The notes under the pieces: generated by a model
What the model saw: the letters and a program-made list of their open reading frames with translations, nothing else
Told to the model about the DNA's origin: nothing
Databases searched by the model: none
Source of the DNA: Panax quinquefolius
Taxonomy: Eukaryota; Streptophyta; Magnoliopsida; Apiales; Araliaceae
Assembly (NCBI GenBank): GCA_020205615.1
Contig: CM035167.1
Location: forward strand, 31,044,902-31,108,901
Direction: 5' to 3'
DNA length: 64,000 bases
Shown: one piece after another, positions 25,406-37,463 of the stretch
Position numbering within the stretch: position 1 is the stretch's first letter
How the letters are laid out: the number at the start of each line of letters is the position of its first letter
Made by a program: the position numbers and the translations under genes

Positions 25406-28400
25406 GTTAAATTAAGTTGTTGCCAAAGTTTGTCACAATGTGAGAACACTTAGGGGTGGCCAAACCCTAGGTGTTCCCCCCTTTTGTTCATTTATTGTCC
25501 ATCTTATTTATTTATTTTTGATTTTTTTATTTTTCATTTAATTCTTTAAGTCACATGTGAACTCTAATTTATACTTGGACCCAGGGGAAAACCTATGCTT
25601 GGGCAGCATAGGCACCTGTTTATGCTGAGTTTTTTTATAGGTATAGGGAGGGATAGATATGTAATTTAATACACTTAAAGGGGGCAGATTAATGAAAGAG
25701 TTAGACTTAGAAGAGGCAAAAAAAATAATTGAAGTTAACTTCAAAAAATTAAAATTGAAGAGAATATATTACATTGTTCTAATGAGATGAAGTAGTTTTA
25801 GATGAAATGTACTACTCCCACCGTCCCCATAAAGGATGGCTAAATGTATAATTTTTTGTTTCAAAAAAGGTGAGAGAAAATATATAAAGTGAATGGTACA
25901 TATGTTATTTAGTGAGATCTATTAATATAAAAAAAAAATATTTATCACTTTATGTAATCTTGTAGGGCCACAATTTAGAACTTTTTTATTCTCTTTGCTC
26001 TACTCTTATTTTTCTTAATATGTGTGCAAATTATATTTTGTTCATCTTTTTGGGGACGGAGGGAGTAGTTTATAACTTTGATGTATTTAGTTTAGACATT
26101 TTTGGGACTTTTTTCACTTCAATCATCGTTTTGAAGATTATTTATGCTATTCATTAGTTATTTTTGTGATTGACCTTTTTTTTTCAATAAATATTTTTTA
26201 TTAATTTGTTTAAATTAAAGGATTAAGAAAAGAAGAAGATTGTGGCAGTGTAGAGGTTCCTTTAAATTGATTAGTTTTCCGACAATTAACTTAGCTAGTT
26301 GGCTCCCCCGTGATAAATTGCGTGGATTAAAAGTTGTTGTAACCAACTGGAAATTAAGGACTAGCCATAAATCGGTTAACAAATTCTTGTTGAAGATTAA
26401 TGACAACAGAGTGATTTGAAATTAATGTCATGCAAGTTGAATCTTTTAAGTTAATAAACTATTTATGCATGTTTGTTATGATTAGTTTTTAAATCCATTG
26501 AGTTCTCACTTTTATAGTGTGCATATTACCTCCATTTATTTAATTAACTATTGATTTTTAATTCATATTAAAATTTTGTGATTAAATAATTTACATTGCT
26601 ATATAAATTGATATGTTACCAAGTACATGTTGTAAATCAATTGCAATGTTTGTTTCTACATCAAAATAAGCCACTGATTTTTTTTTAAAAAAAAATAGAT
26701 AAAGACAAAAAATTGTAAAATTATATTTGTACATAAACCAAACGAAACTTAAAGTGGTAATGAGGCCAGTGACGAATCTATTAAGAGGGAAGAGTAGGCA
26801 GTGCCTATGTTTTAATTTTTTTTATAGGTATAGGGACAAGGGCAAAAATAAAATTTGATAAACTTAAACTTATAGAAGAAAAAAAAACTTAAAGTACTAC
26901 TACGATAAAAAAACTAAACATACAAATATATAATATATTCAAACTCTAGCTCTCTGGCTTATTAAATTTTAGTCCTTACTTTAGTTTTCAACTTATTAAA
27001 ATCCGTCCGTACTGAGAACGGACCCTTGCTTGGACCCACACATAAAATTAGAGAGAGATAATATGACTATTAATTAAGATAATGCAAGTCAGATTCCATT
27101 CTAGTGGTGACAGGTTTTGCAATCATCACAACATGTTGCTCATCCGGATTTCCATGTATCTAAATTCCATATTCCTGCTGGATCTGGGTAGCATCTAAAA
27201 CCGTAACTTTTTTGATTTATAATTACACCTAATACTATATTTCTGTCAACAAAAAATAAAAAATAAAAAAATAGAGAGAAAAAGAAAAAAAGAGGGTTGG
27301 ATCGATCATCCGGGATGGACGGGTATAATTCAAGACCGCACAAAAGAGCAAATCGGAGTTCTTAATGGCTTGTGCTGCTGAGAATATCTCCTGTATATGT
27401 GCATGATCAAGAGTACTTAGTAGAACTAAGAAATTGTCAACAAGAGAGCTGACCTAAGGGTACATATTTAGGGTTTCAGTTATCCAAGTGAGATTACCTT
27501 CCAGTACTTGTTAAAGATGATAAGTATTTCTATAGCTTTCCTTTCAGCTTCAGCCCTCAGACATTCTCTGCATTGTGGCGAAGTGTCTCGGTCCCATTGG
27601 ATTTGTCCTTCAACTTGATATTTTTCCTATGATCGACCATATCAGATGTTGTATGACAGAATTTTAGCGTGTGAAGAGAGAATGTACATGCCCTCGTGTC
27701 TACAGCTGTCTGGTCACTTAAATACTTGTCACAAGAATTGTATAGAGTTCGGTTGACTTGATCAAAACCTGGTTGAATGAGTATAACCAACATGGCCCCA
27801 TCTGGCTAGGTATATATATCCTAACAAGAGTTTTCATTTGGAAGCCATGCCAGCATATATACATTTGCTCAATGTATCCCCAGCTGTTTTAACCTTGAAC
27901 CTCTCTGTTATACTTCTGGCAAACAAGATATTACTGTTGGACAAGACTGCTAGTGCTAGCTGCTAATCAAAAAGTACTTTAGGGTTTCACTCCGTGCAAT
28001 TCTTCTTTTATTTCACATATGAGATTTATTTTAAGACCACCGCAACTAATTTGAATAAAAAAGTGAATTGGGAGAGGTAATCATGAATTAACCACCTTAG
28101 TATTAAACTTCATCATAAATCAGATCACTAAACTTGAATTTTACATGAAGATTTAACTGAAAAAACTCTTAAAAAACCTCAGGTTTTGATATATTTTCTT
28201 TGCATCGGTATAATTGAATTTATCTACAGTAAAAAAAAACCCTCGATAGGATAATTTTAACCCTTAGAAGTATATAAATTAGACATCTACTTAAGTAGCT
28301 CCCTTGATCACTTAATTATATATATACACGCGCACACACAAAGATGCTTTACTTCATATGTAGTTAACCCTGTAACTTCATACTTCATATATATGAGTCA

Positions 28401-28641
28401 AGCTAGCTACATACATTAATTATATGTACTTGATTGCAAAAAGGCCACTCTGCAAATTTATTTTAGCTACGCCATATCCCGTAACTTTACCAAGCAAATC
28501 TTTCAAAACCGAAAAGGTGTTAAACTTTATTCTTTCTAATTGCTCCTGCATTTCTGCCAAATGCCAATAAAAAAACAAAAAAAAATTGTCCCAAATCATA
28601 TCAGCCATTTAGTCAAGTTTCTCTAAATATATATATAATAC
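25406..28641. other. Intergenic sequence left of the gene island
   Basis: It contains one Stowaway-like MITE (25815-26065) and a short dispersed repeat seen twice (about 25600-25660 and 26795-26850, sharing TTTTTATAGGTATAGGGA). A 78-codon frame (27793-27557, minus) matches nothing I recognise. I see no supported gene. Confidence 0.5.
25815..26065. mobile_element. Stowaway-like MITE
   Basis: The terminal inverted repeats are CTCCCACCGTCCCCATAAAG on the left and CTTTTTGGGGACGGAGGGAG on the right. The element is flanked by TA on both sides (25813-25814, 26066-26067), is 251 bp long, AT-rich and non-coding. The ends and TA target duplication are typical of the Tc1/mariner-derived Stowaway group. 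Confidence 0.88.
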
Positions 28642-29424
28642 ACTGATCTATAGCCAACATTGTAGAGATAAAATTATTCTTACAACAGATCTCAGTCGTT
28701 TATTCGTAGATCGAGCGGTAAAGAATCTCTCATCCGCAGTTTAATATTTAGGTATCCACAATTTAATACTACAAATTTGATAATTGTCCAAAATAGCCAT
28801 TGTCCATCCACAGTTAAATACTACGGACACTAAGTTATATATATGAGTTATTAATCCTCTTGAAGACAACTTTATTTTTGGTCATACGACCCGTTCACAG
28901 AATTAAACTGCGGACATTAAGCCTATTAATGATATAATTCAAACAGCGTCGTTTTTGGTTAACCATCAATCCACATAACTAAACTACGTTGAGTCTATTA
29001 ATGATATAATTCAATACAACTCTTAGAACACATTGAATTTACAAGATACATTGGGAAGAGAGATAAAGTTATCACCTGGGGATTATTTTGTTGTGGTTGA
29101 GTATTAGATTTTGTCAACTTTCAAAAATGACGCCGTTTGAATTATATCATTAATAAGCTCTACGTCCGTAGTTTAATTCTACGGACGGACTGTATGCCCA
29201 AAAATGGCGTCGTCTTCAAAGGAATAACAACTCACATACTTAGCATCTATAGTATTAAACTGTAGATGGACGATGGGTATTTTGAACAATCATCCAATCC
29301 GCAATATTAAAATACAAACACTTATCTATTAAACTGCGAATGAGAGACTATTCGATCTGCGGATAAACAATTGTATTTGCCGTAAAGATAATCTTATCCT
29401 TACAACGTTGGTTATAGACCAGTC
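28642..29424. mobile_element. Long-arm foldback element (Mutator-like MITE candidate)
   Basis: The left arm (from about 28642) reads CTGATCTATAGCCAACATTG; the right end, reverse complemented, reads CTGGTCTATAACCAACGTTG. Similarity continues inwards for over 300 bp on each side: CTCTCATCCGCAGTTTAATA against CTCTCATTCGCAGTTTAATA, and AATGATATAATTCAAACAGC against AATGATATAATTCAAACGGC. Arms of this length without coding sequence fit a Mutator-like MITE, but I could not confirm a 9-bp target duplication. Confidence 0.7.
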
Positions 29425-29636
29425 TCATGTATATATTAGCTTGGTAAAGAGTGGTTATATATTCAAATCGATTCTTGAAAAGTATCATGATCATTCGATA
29501 AATCTGCAAGTAATGTATAGTCATGTATTCAAATATAATTTATTTATATTATAGGGTAAATGACAAAATTATTCCCAAAGTTTTAGCAAATTTCACTTTA
29601 CGCCTCGAAGTATGGGAATAATATATTAATTTTACA

Positions 29637-29653
29637 CCCCCCCCCCCCCCCCC
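29637..29653. repeat. C17 homopolymer
   Basis: An uninterrupted run of cytosines sits in AT-rich sequence. Its length is likely to be uncertain in the assembly. Confidence 0.9.
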
Positions 29654-29978
29654 TTCAAGTTATTTAAAAGACAATATTGTTCCATTTCGCTGGCTCCTGT
29701 CAATTTTTACCATGTGCATCTCACATGAGAATTTTTACATGTCTAGACTATTATTTGTTTAATTTGACTTTAAAATTTACGTACGTACGTATTACTTATA
29801 TAATATATACATGTCTACTTCTTCAACATATGTAATATTCAAGAATGCAAAATAATTCTAATACTATTACATATTAACAAGAAGTTTAATTGAAACATGG
29901 ATAATTCTAATACTATTACATATTAATAATAATTCTAATACTATTACATAATAATAATAATTCTAATACTATTACATA

Positions 29979-30261
29979 CTCTCTCCGTTCTTTAATATAA
30001 GTCGTTTTAGAGTTGTGCACAAGTATTAAGGAAATGATTGTATAGCATTAAATATAATATCAATAGTCTATATTGCTCTTGTATTGAAAAAAGAGAATGT
30101 TATTTATTGGGCAAAAAATAGTGAGAGAACCAAAGTTATATTTATTATTTGGGGTAGTATTGAAAACTAAGCAATTAATGCTTACTTGAAATTGTTAAAC
30201 GACTTATATTAAGAAACAAAAATAATTATCTAAAAAGACCTATATTAAGGAACTGATGGAG
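29979..30261. mobile_element. Stowaway-like MITE
   Basis: The left end CTCTCTCCGTTCTTTAATATAAG and right end CTATATTAAGGAACTGATGGAG are inverted repeats flanked by TA (29977-29978, 30262-30263). Length is 283 bp. Internal copies of the motif (ATATTAAG) also pair. Non-coding. Confidence 0.82.
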
Positions 30262-31700
30262 TATATCCTATAAATTAACTGTGTTCTTTGGAAACTAGTA
30301 ATACATTACTTATTACTAGTTTCAACAAATATATGCTTAGAGAAGGTTCCCATTAAAAGTTATCTACTTGTTGAAAATTGTGAGAAAAGGAGGGATGGAG
30401 ATTGACAGTTATGCTTGTTTCAAGGTAAATAATTATTGTGCTATCTTTTGTGGTGTTTTGTTCAGATCTTATATCCATTTCTTATGGGTATAAATCAGTT
30501 GTATTGAGCTAGTTATTCTTAATATAACTTTTTTGCCGATCAAAAAAAAAGTGACATAATCTTCAGAGTTTGTCATTAATTTTTTTACTTTTATTTATAT
30601 TAAATTTATCTGATAATAAAAATATATTTGTAAATATAAATTATTTTTAAGAATCAACGTTTTACAAATAGTTATTTATTGGTGTTAGTGTTATTGTTAT
30701 TGTGTGTGGTGTGTGGGGGGAGGGGGGAGGAAGGAGTGAGGAGTGAGGAGTGAGGGGGTGCAAGGGAGTTGGGAAGTTCTTTTCAAAAGGGTATCAAGAA
30801 AGGAGAGAGATCTGTGGATGAAGTAACAGGTGTGTGTGAGTGGAAGGCCAAGGGAGATGGAGAAGCTATGATAGTTGTTTCTTCTTTTTGCAGGAAAAGG
30901 GTGGTATGAGTAGACAATATGCTCCATCTACCTCTATCTTTCTCTATATCTATTTATTGGATTTAGATTTCGTAGGATTTTACCCTAGTTATGTTAGTGT
31001 ATAAGATATGTCTCAAATAATATAATATAAAATAAAATAAGTGAAAAAAGAATTTATTTTAAAAGGTATCTAACTAATATATCTCATACACTTAATACGT
31101 CTATTTTAAAGATTTTTAGATAAATTCAAGCAAAGGGATTTAAAGAATATATAAACATATTTGAATATTTAAATTTTGATATGATTTGGTGATATCTATT
31201 ATCGACTTTATAGTAACGAAATTTTAATTAATCTTAATCTTTAAAAATATACTTATTTTATAATATTATAATAATAATGTTATACAATTTCAAATTAAAT
31301 AAAATTTTATATTTGATCATATTTTTGCATGCTCTTTTTACAAATAAAGTTAAATTTTACTAAAAGAGTGAGATAAACTCATTTTATAAAATTTAGGTAC
31401 ATAACTTGTATACCTTATAGGGTATCTCCCATAAGTTCATAAGATAAATACTTTTTTATAATATAACTATAAACTATTAATATATATGTTTAACTACTAT
31501 AATAATAACACATTATTTTAAATAAAATTTGAGACAAAAATTTAAAAATCCAAACATTACTTATGCATTTTACACAATTATCATTTTCCCTCTATATTCT
31601 TTGTGCCCCACAGACATTCTTGATACGGATGGAAATTTTGACGGACTCCACCATCATTACTCCCTGACTTTTACATTCTCTCTCTTCTCTATGTTTTATA

Positions 31701-31947
31701 CTTCTTCCGCCCTTTTAAATGTCACAAGTATTTTTATGTCTTAATTAATATATTTGATAATTTCAATTAATTATTTTTTAATATTATTTTAAATATTAAA
31801 TATAATTTTGATTTTTTTATTATTTTTATAATGTAAGGACAATATTAGCATTTAAAGTTATTTTTAACTAAGAAACATAATATTAATTATTTTTCTTAAT
31901 TTGTGTGTTCATTTCTAAAATGACAAATAATTAATAAAAGACAGAGA
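31701..31947. mobile_element. Degenerate Stowaway-like MITE
   Basis: The left end is CTTCTTCCGCCCTTTTAAATGTC. The right side has AATGACAAATAATTAATAAAAG then ACAGAGAGAG. The inverted match is imperfect and the edges are approximate. Confidence 0.5.
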
Positions 31948-31977
31948 GAGCATATAGACAGAGAGCTTCAGGTGTTC

Positions 31978-32110
31978 AGGACCGTCGCTATAGATCACAA
32001 ATCCGTCACCATAGTTATATGAAGGGTTATAGCAACTTTACGTTCCATCGCCATAGTCATAGTCCTTCATATAACTTTTTGTCCTTCATATAACCTTCAT
32101 ATAGAGTCAC
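31978..32110. repeat. Short repeat with CCGTCGCTATAG motif
   Basis: ACCGTCGCTATAG, CCGTCACCATAG and CCATCGCCATAG recur with TCCTTCATATAAC units. The same CCGTCGCTATAG motif is present in WRKY intron 3 near 37380, so it is probably part of a dispersed element. Confidence 0.4.
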
Positions 32111-32589
32111 ATTGCAAGTTTCTCAAATAACCATTGAACCTCTGAACTCAATATAGACAACAACTCTAATATTACAGAAAGCCCTTGCATTCTGTTTCTG
32201 AATTTGGGACAAAAAAAAAATAATAATTTATAATAGAAAAAAAAAATTAGAAAATTAATAAGTTTTCTTTCATGTTATTACTGAGTTTATAAGAGAAAAA
32301 AAACTTAAATTCCATAATTAAGTTACCCTTAAATTAGTTTAATTACTTTTATAAACTAGAATGTACAATAGAAATTATAAAAGATAATCTCATGTTATTT
32401 AGTTTTTCGTCCAAATCCGTTCATTTTTTTACCGAAAACTTTAGCAAGAAGAATTGCTAAATTTTATGTCCATTTCTTTTCTTTTTCGTCTATTTTAAAG
32501 TGTTTATTCTTAAGCATATGTGCATTCTGCGTATGTACTAAATTGTTCAATTTTTTCCCTTTTTGCCAATCTTTCGTATAAATAAATAC

Positions 32590-32780
32590 GGATTAGGATT
32601 CCCTCCATTATACCTCTTCTCCAATTCTCCCAATACAAAATTAGCTACACAAATATTATTTTATTATGAATTTTATTATTTGTGTCGATAGTACTTTGCA
32701 ATGAATGTTATTTTTTCATTAATGTAATATTTGTGTATCAAAAAAAATTAAAAGTTAAGTGTAATAGAAGAATCCTAATG
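32590..32780. mobile_element. GGATTAGGATNCCCTC-ended MITE, copy 1
   Basis: The left end is GGATTAGGATTCCCTCCATTATACC and the right end AGAATCCTAAT, an imperfect inverted pair. The interior includes CAATACAAAATTAGC, as in the other two copies. It lies about 1.3 kb upstream of the WRKY start codon. Confidence 0.6.
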
Positions 32781-32869
32781 TAATTAAGTGTACTTTGCGA
32801 TGAATGTTATTTTTTACTAGGGGATTTATTTGAGCAAAATGATATTATAATAATTGTTGCTTGAAATGT

Positions 32870-33083
32870 GGATTAGGATCCCTTTCATTATACTTGATCT
32901 TCAATTTTATCCCAATACACATTTAGCAACGCATTCAACGACACAATACAATTGTGACAAAATTGTTTTTGTCGCTAATTGTTTGTGGCAAATGTTATTT
33001 TGTCGCTAAATGTCATATTTTTATCGCTGGACGTGTATTGAAAAAAAATTAAAGTATAAAGATCATGGAGAAAATCATAATCC
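32870..33083. mobile_element. GGATTAGGATNCCCTC-ended MITE, copy 2
   Basis: The left end GGATTAGGATCCCTTTCATTATAC and right end AAAATCATAATCC are imperfectly inverted. The interior has GTCGCTAAATGTCAT and CACATTTAGC. It lies 90 bp after copy 1, about 0.95 kb upstream of the WRKY start codon. Confidence 0.6.
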
Positions 33084-33832
33084 TTGAAGTGTAAAGTGTC
33101 GATGAGTGTTGCTAAACGTATATTAGTTTACTGTGTAACATTATTTTTACTTTGACAAAATTAATAATCTTTTATTTTCCTCAACCAGATATATTTTTAC
33201 ATGATAATATTAGTGATGGTGTAGATTTGGTTTTAGATCTTCCATCATTCACATTACCAGAGTTTTAACAAGTACAACTATATAATAAGACGAGCAAAAA
33301 ATGTAAATGGCATTATCACAATTTTCCATCTTTCAGTTCCAATCAGTATGACCTATTATTCCCATAATTTCTGGTGTCTATCATGCAGTAAATTATTGAG
33401 AGTTGTTGTGGTATATGTTCATTGTATGCAAATCATAGCATAAAGCATTCCTAAACAAACATTTATATATCATTACAAACTTTTGTTTTCGTGATATACA
33501 TAGTTACAACCTCTCGAATAACTTAAATTTTTATATGAATTAGTAATTTAACATAATATTATAGTACAACATCTCATTTCAAATATCATAGTACGTATTT
33601 TAATTAATTTGTTATGTATTGAGAAGACTAATATCATAATATACATTATTGAGATCTCTCAAATAACTTCAACTTTTAGGTCAAATATTTATTTGAGTGA
33701 GTGCGTGTGTGAGTGATCGAGAAAGATATATTTAAATATAAATAGAAAGAATTTTTAATTTGTTGGGAAGTAGATAAACTTTGTAGACAATTAACCTAAA
33801 GAAGGAACAAATCTAGAAAAAAACTGGAATAG

Positions 33833-33838
33833 TTGACC
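33833..33838 (+). promoter_or_regulatory. W-box upstream of the WRKY gene
   Basis: TTGACC matches the W-box core TTGAC[C/T] bound by WRKY proteins and sits about 180-215 bp upstream of the candidate start codons. Auto- or cross-regulation is a reasonable inference; a six-base match alone is weak evidence. Confidence 0.45.
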
Positions 33839-33950
33839 AAATAACATCCATCCCCAAGTAAAAATAGCACCAACTAGTTTGAGAACAAGCCCCCACAAGT
33901 GGTACGGACACATGCATCACCATCCACTCAACACAACTAGAAGAAGAAAT

Positions 33951-33957
33951 TATAAAG
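33951..33957 (+). promoter_or_regulatory. TATA box candidate for the WRKY gene
   Basis: TATAAAG lies 66 bp before the first in-frame ATG (34017) and 96 bp before the second (34047). Transcription starting about 30 bp downstream would leave a leader of about 35-65 nt. Confidence 0.5.
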
Positions 33958-34016
33958 AAAGAAAGAGAAAACAAATATCTAGCTACCTACTGTAAAGTCT
34001 GCAATATACATCAAGA

Positions 34017-34785
34017 ATGTTTTGGGGAAAAAAAGGAGAAAAACCAATGGAAAGATCAGAACAAGTGTTACCCAATTATGAGCATCATCAAGTCTCCTTC
34101 TCCACTCCAAATTCAATCCACGAAATGGGGTTTGTGCTCTTTGAAGATCATCATCATCATCATCATCATAACAATAATCAGGTCATGAGCTTCTTGGCCC
34201 CCTCCCAATTTTCACAATTATCACACCCTCTTGATATCATTAGGACTACCACCGCCACCGGAACCACCACGGATGCTGCCACCGCCGATACAGACAATAG
34301 CAGTTCCATTGGGTTTAGGCAAAATGAGCTTCTTGAAAGACCATCTTGGAATAATGAATCGGTATGTCAGATTTTTTGAAAAATAATGAAAAATTAAGAT
34401 ATGCTGATACGTGATCTTGCTTCCCACCTTCATATGGTCTAGTCTTTTCCATTTTTTTAGTATTGATTAATTTCACAAACTTTGCTTGTTAATTAGTCCT
34501 AATAAAAAATTTAGTTTGTATTTCTTGATGTACAAAATATTTAGGTAGAGAACTTGGATGCCAAGGCTGCTAATGGCGAAAAATGCGCTGGTAACGCCGA
34601 TGAGGATAACAATTTATGGTATATTTTCCTTCCCTATAATTGTTATTTTTTCCCTTTACCCTATAGATTTTTGCTACAGTGTTTCTAAATTCCCTCTCCC
34701 TCTCCCTCTCCCTCTATATATGTATTGATACATATATATGCATATGTATGATCTATCTATACCCTAGAGGGGTTAAGCCATATAC

Positions 34786-34829
<44 letters not shown>

Positions 34830-35505
34830 TTCTTTTGATATTCCAAAAGAGTTAGTGGTTACTTGCTGCTGTAAATATTCCAAAAGAACTTATCTGTGAT
34901 TGAAGTTTCTACCAAAAGATTCAAAACGGTATAATAGTTCGAAGGGTTTCGCATATGTAAATGAAATTCAATATTAACCCAGAAATTAATATCTGAAATT
35001 TTAGTGAAACGTTTCAGTTTCAAGCTAATCCAAACCCATACATCGATCAAAATGAAAATTTTGAACTTTGATTCTAAGCAGATCTTTCCCTATATAGAAG
35101 AAATCCCAACAATAGAATATTGTTAATATGCCCTCTTTTTCTGTAATGTAGGTGCTTCTTTTTTTCTAAGTATATATTTAATTTTCAATTATACCCCAAT
35201 AATTAACTAATAATTATCTCCATGTACCATCAACACAATAACTTGTGATGGCTCATTTTTTTTTGGTTGCTAAATGATGGCTTTTAATTAGTTAAACTAT
35301 TTTTTTAATAGTTATAAAAATGATTGCAAATTAATTTATTTGGCAGGTGGAGGAGCTCATGTTCAGATAAGGGAAGGATGAAAGTGAGAAGAAAGCTAAG
35401 AGAGCCAAGATTCTGTTTTCAAACAAAGAGTGATGTTGATGTTCTTGATGATGGTTACAAATGGAGGAAATATGGTCAGAAAGTTGTCAAGAATAGCCTT
35501 CATCC

Positions 35506-35548
<43 letters not shown>

Positions 35549-37257
35549 TACTCGTTCCAATAATACATACATATATGCTTCCAAGGTTACGTTTCTTTAA
35601 ATATTTTCTTGTTAATTCGGACTCTCATTTAAGTTTAGACATGGATTTGAAGTTAAATAATCTGATCTAGTGATTCTCATTTCTCCATATCTTCCTAATA
35701 AGTATCCCCTTTTTAGGTATTCTTTGTATGGACATGAGTCACATGACATTTTACATGATTTTGATGGCATAGTAATAGGGTTTCATGAATTATGAGAAAG
35801 CTAGTACATTAATTCTTAAATTCATCTTTCGTAAAAATAAATAAATAATTCATACAACTAAGTACAGAAGGCATTTCCCCATTAATTATTTCATGCGTTT
35901 TCCACACATAATGGAGGATTAGAACTTTTATATATATAGTTGTAACTACGACTCAAAACACTATATTTTAGTGACAACTTTATTATTCTACTAAATTTAT
36001 TTAATTACATTAATTTTTATATTTTATCATTACATAATTATCACGGATTTGCTCAATTTTTATTTTATAGTCAACTAGTCTTGACATACATATATACAAT
36101 CACACACGTAACACATGTATACGATGTTTATTTAGGCTTCTATTACATGGCCAAAATTACATTTCATTCACAAATATTAATCCCAAGTTTTAATCAGCCA
36201 AAATTTTCCTCTGAGAAACTTGATTGGATCATGCTAAATCCGTTTATTATCCCAAAAAATATATGAATTACAACTATCTTATTTTTTTACAACTTTACCT
36301 TCTTTGTCCAAAACTTAAATCTCTCCCCCATGTGTCCTTGGGTAGGATACCAAAGCTTATATTTGAAAGTAATATATTCATATACCGTTAACCTAAAGAA
36401 GTAAAGAGTAAAGATTCTTCAACAAATGAAAAATTGGGATATGGATACCCTCCATTAATTATACCTATCCTACAATTTCTTTTAACACAGACAAATATTA
36501 CATTTAGTGTCAAAATAAATTAATTATTCGCAAACAATTAGCGACACAATAAAATTTATCACGAACAATTATGTTGTTGAAAGTGTCGCTAAATGTAAAC
36601 TTTGTCTCGTTAAATGTGTATTGAGAGAAATTGAAAAATAAATGTAATTGAGGGCATCCTAATCCGAAAAATTGTGTTCAAGTATATAAGTAGCTTATTG
36701 TTGCCCAAATTACTTCTATCTCCCTACTTACAAATAATTAGGTATTTTGATTTGGAACCTAAAAGAGAAACAGAACACTAGCTAGGTGTCACAAACAAGA
36801 TTTATAAAGGAAAAAACAAGGTATATATTGCCTCCGGATCTTCTGTTAAATTGTTTTGTGTTGGTCCATCTTTTTTAACACAAAAGAAGTAAATAAGCCT
36901 TATAGTTACTTTATTTCCTTCTAGTTGAATTACCCTTATAATCCTTCGGATTCATACATATTCTGTTAATTTCAACTTGAATTAATTATCCTATATGATT
37001 TTATAAACAGTTAAAAGTAAAGTTTACTGACATATATAGCAAGTCCCTAGCTTGCTGCCTTTTTTCACTGGTAGCCATTTTGTGATTAGACAGGTATAAT
37101 GTTATGGTTATACGCTTGTTTGCAAGATAGAATATAGGAGTGTGAGTTCACTAAAGTAAGAAGAGGTTGGCATTGCATATATGTTGAATAGGAGGTTTAG
37201 AAAAAGGATGTTTTTAAATATTGGGAGGAATAAAGAGAGAGATGTTAACGAGGATCT

Positions 37258-37316
<59 letters not shown>

Positions 37317-37427
37317 CTTTGAAGAATGCTGATGAGTCTTTTATATGACGGTTTGTTTGGGTAATACATGGTCTATGGTACCGTCGCTATAGTCAAAAAA
37401 AAAATCGTCATCGTAAGCATTTGTGTC

Positions 37428-37463
<36 letters not shown>

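Larger units (their letters stand above)
29425..33949. other. Upstream region of the WRKY gene, MITE-rich
   Basis: No protein-coding gene is seen. It holds a C17 run, three Stowaway-like or related MITEs, two copies of a GGATTAGGAT-ended MITE, a purine-rich tract at 30708-30757 and a stretch with GTCGCTATAG-type repeats (about 31978-32110). Confidence 0.6.

Noticed and set aside
27557..27793. 78-codon minus-strand frame in the intergenic region
   Set aside because: No recognisable domain, no splice or promoter support; could be a decayed gene fragment but this cannot be supported.
35324..35563. 79-codon frame starting MQINLFGRW
   Set aside because: The start lies in intron 2 and the end in the AT repeat of intron 3; only 35347-35508 is the WRKY exon.
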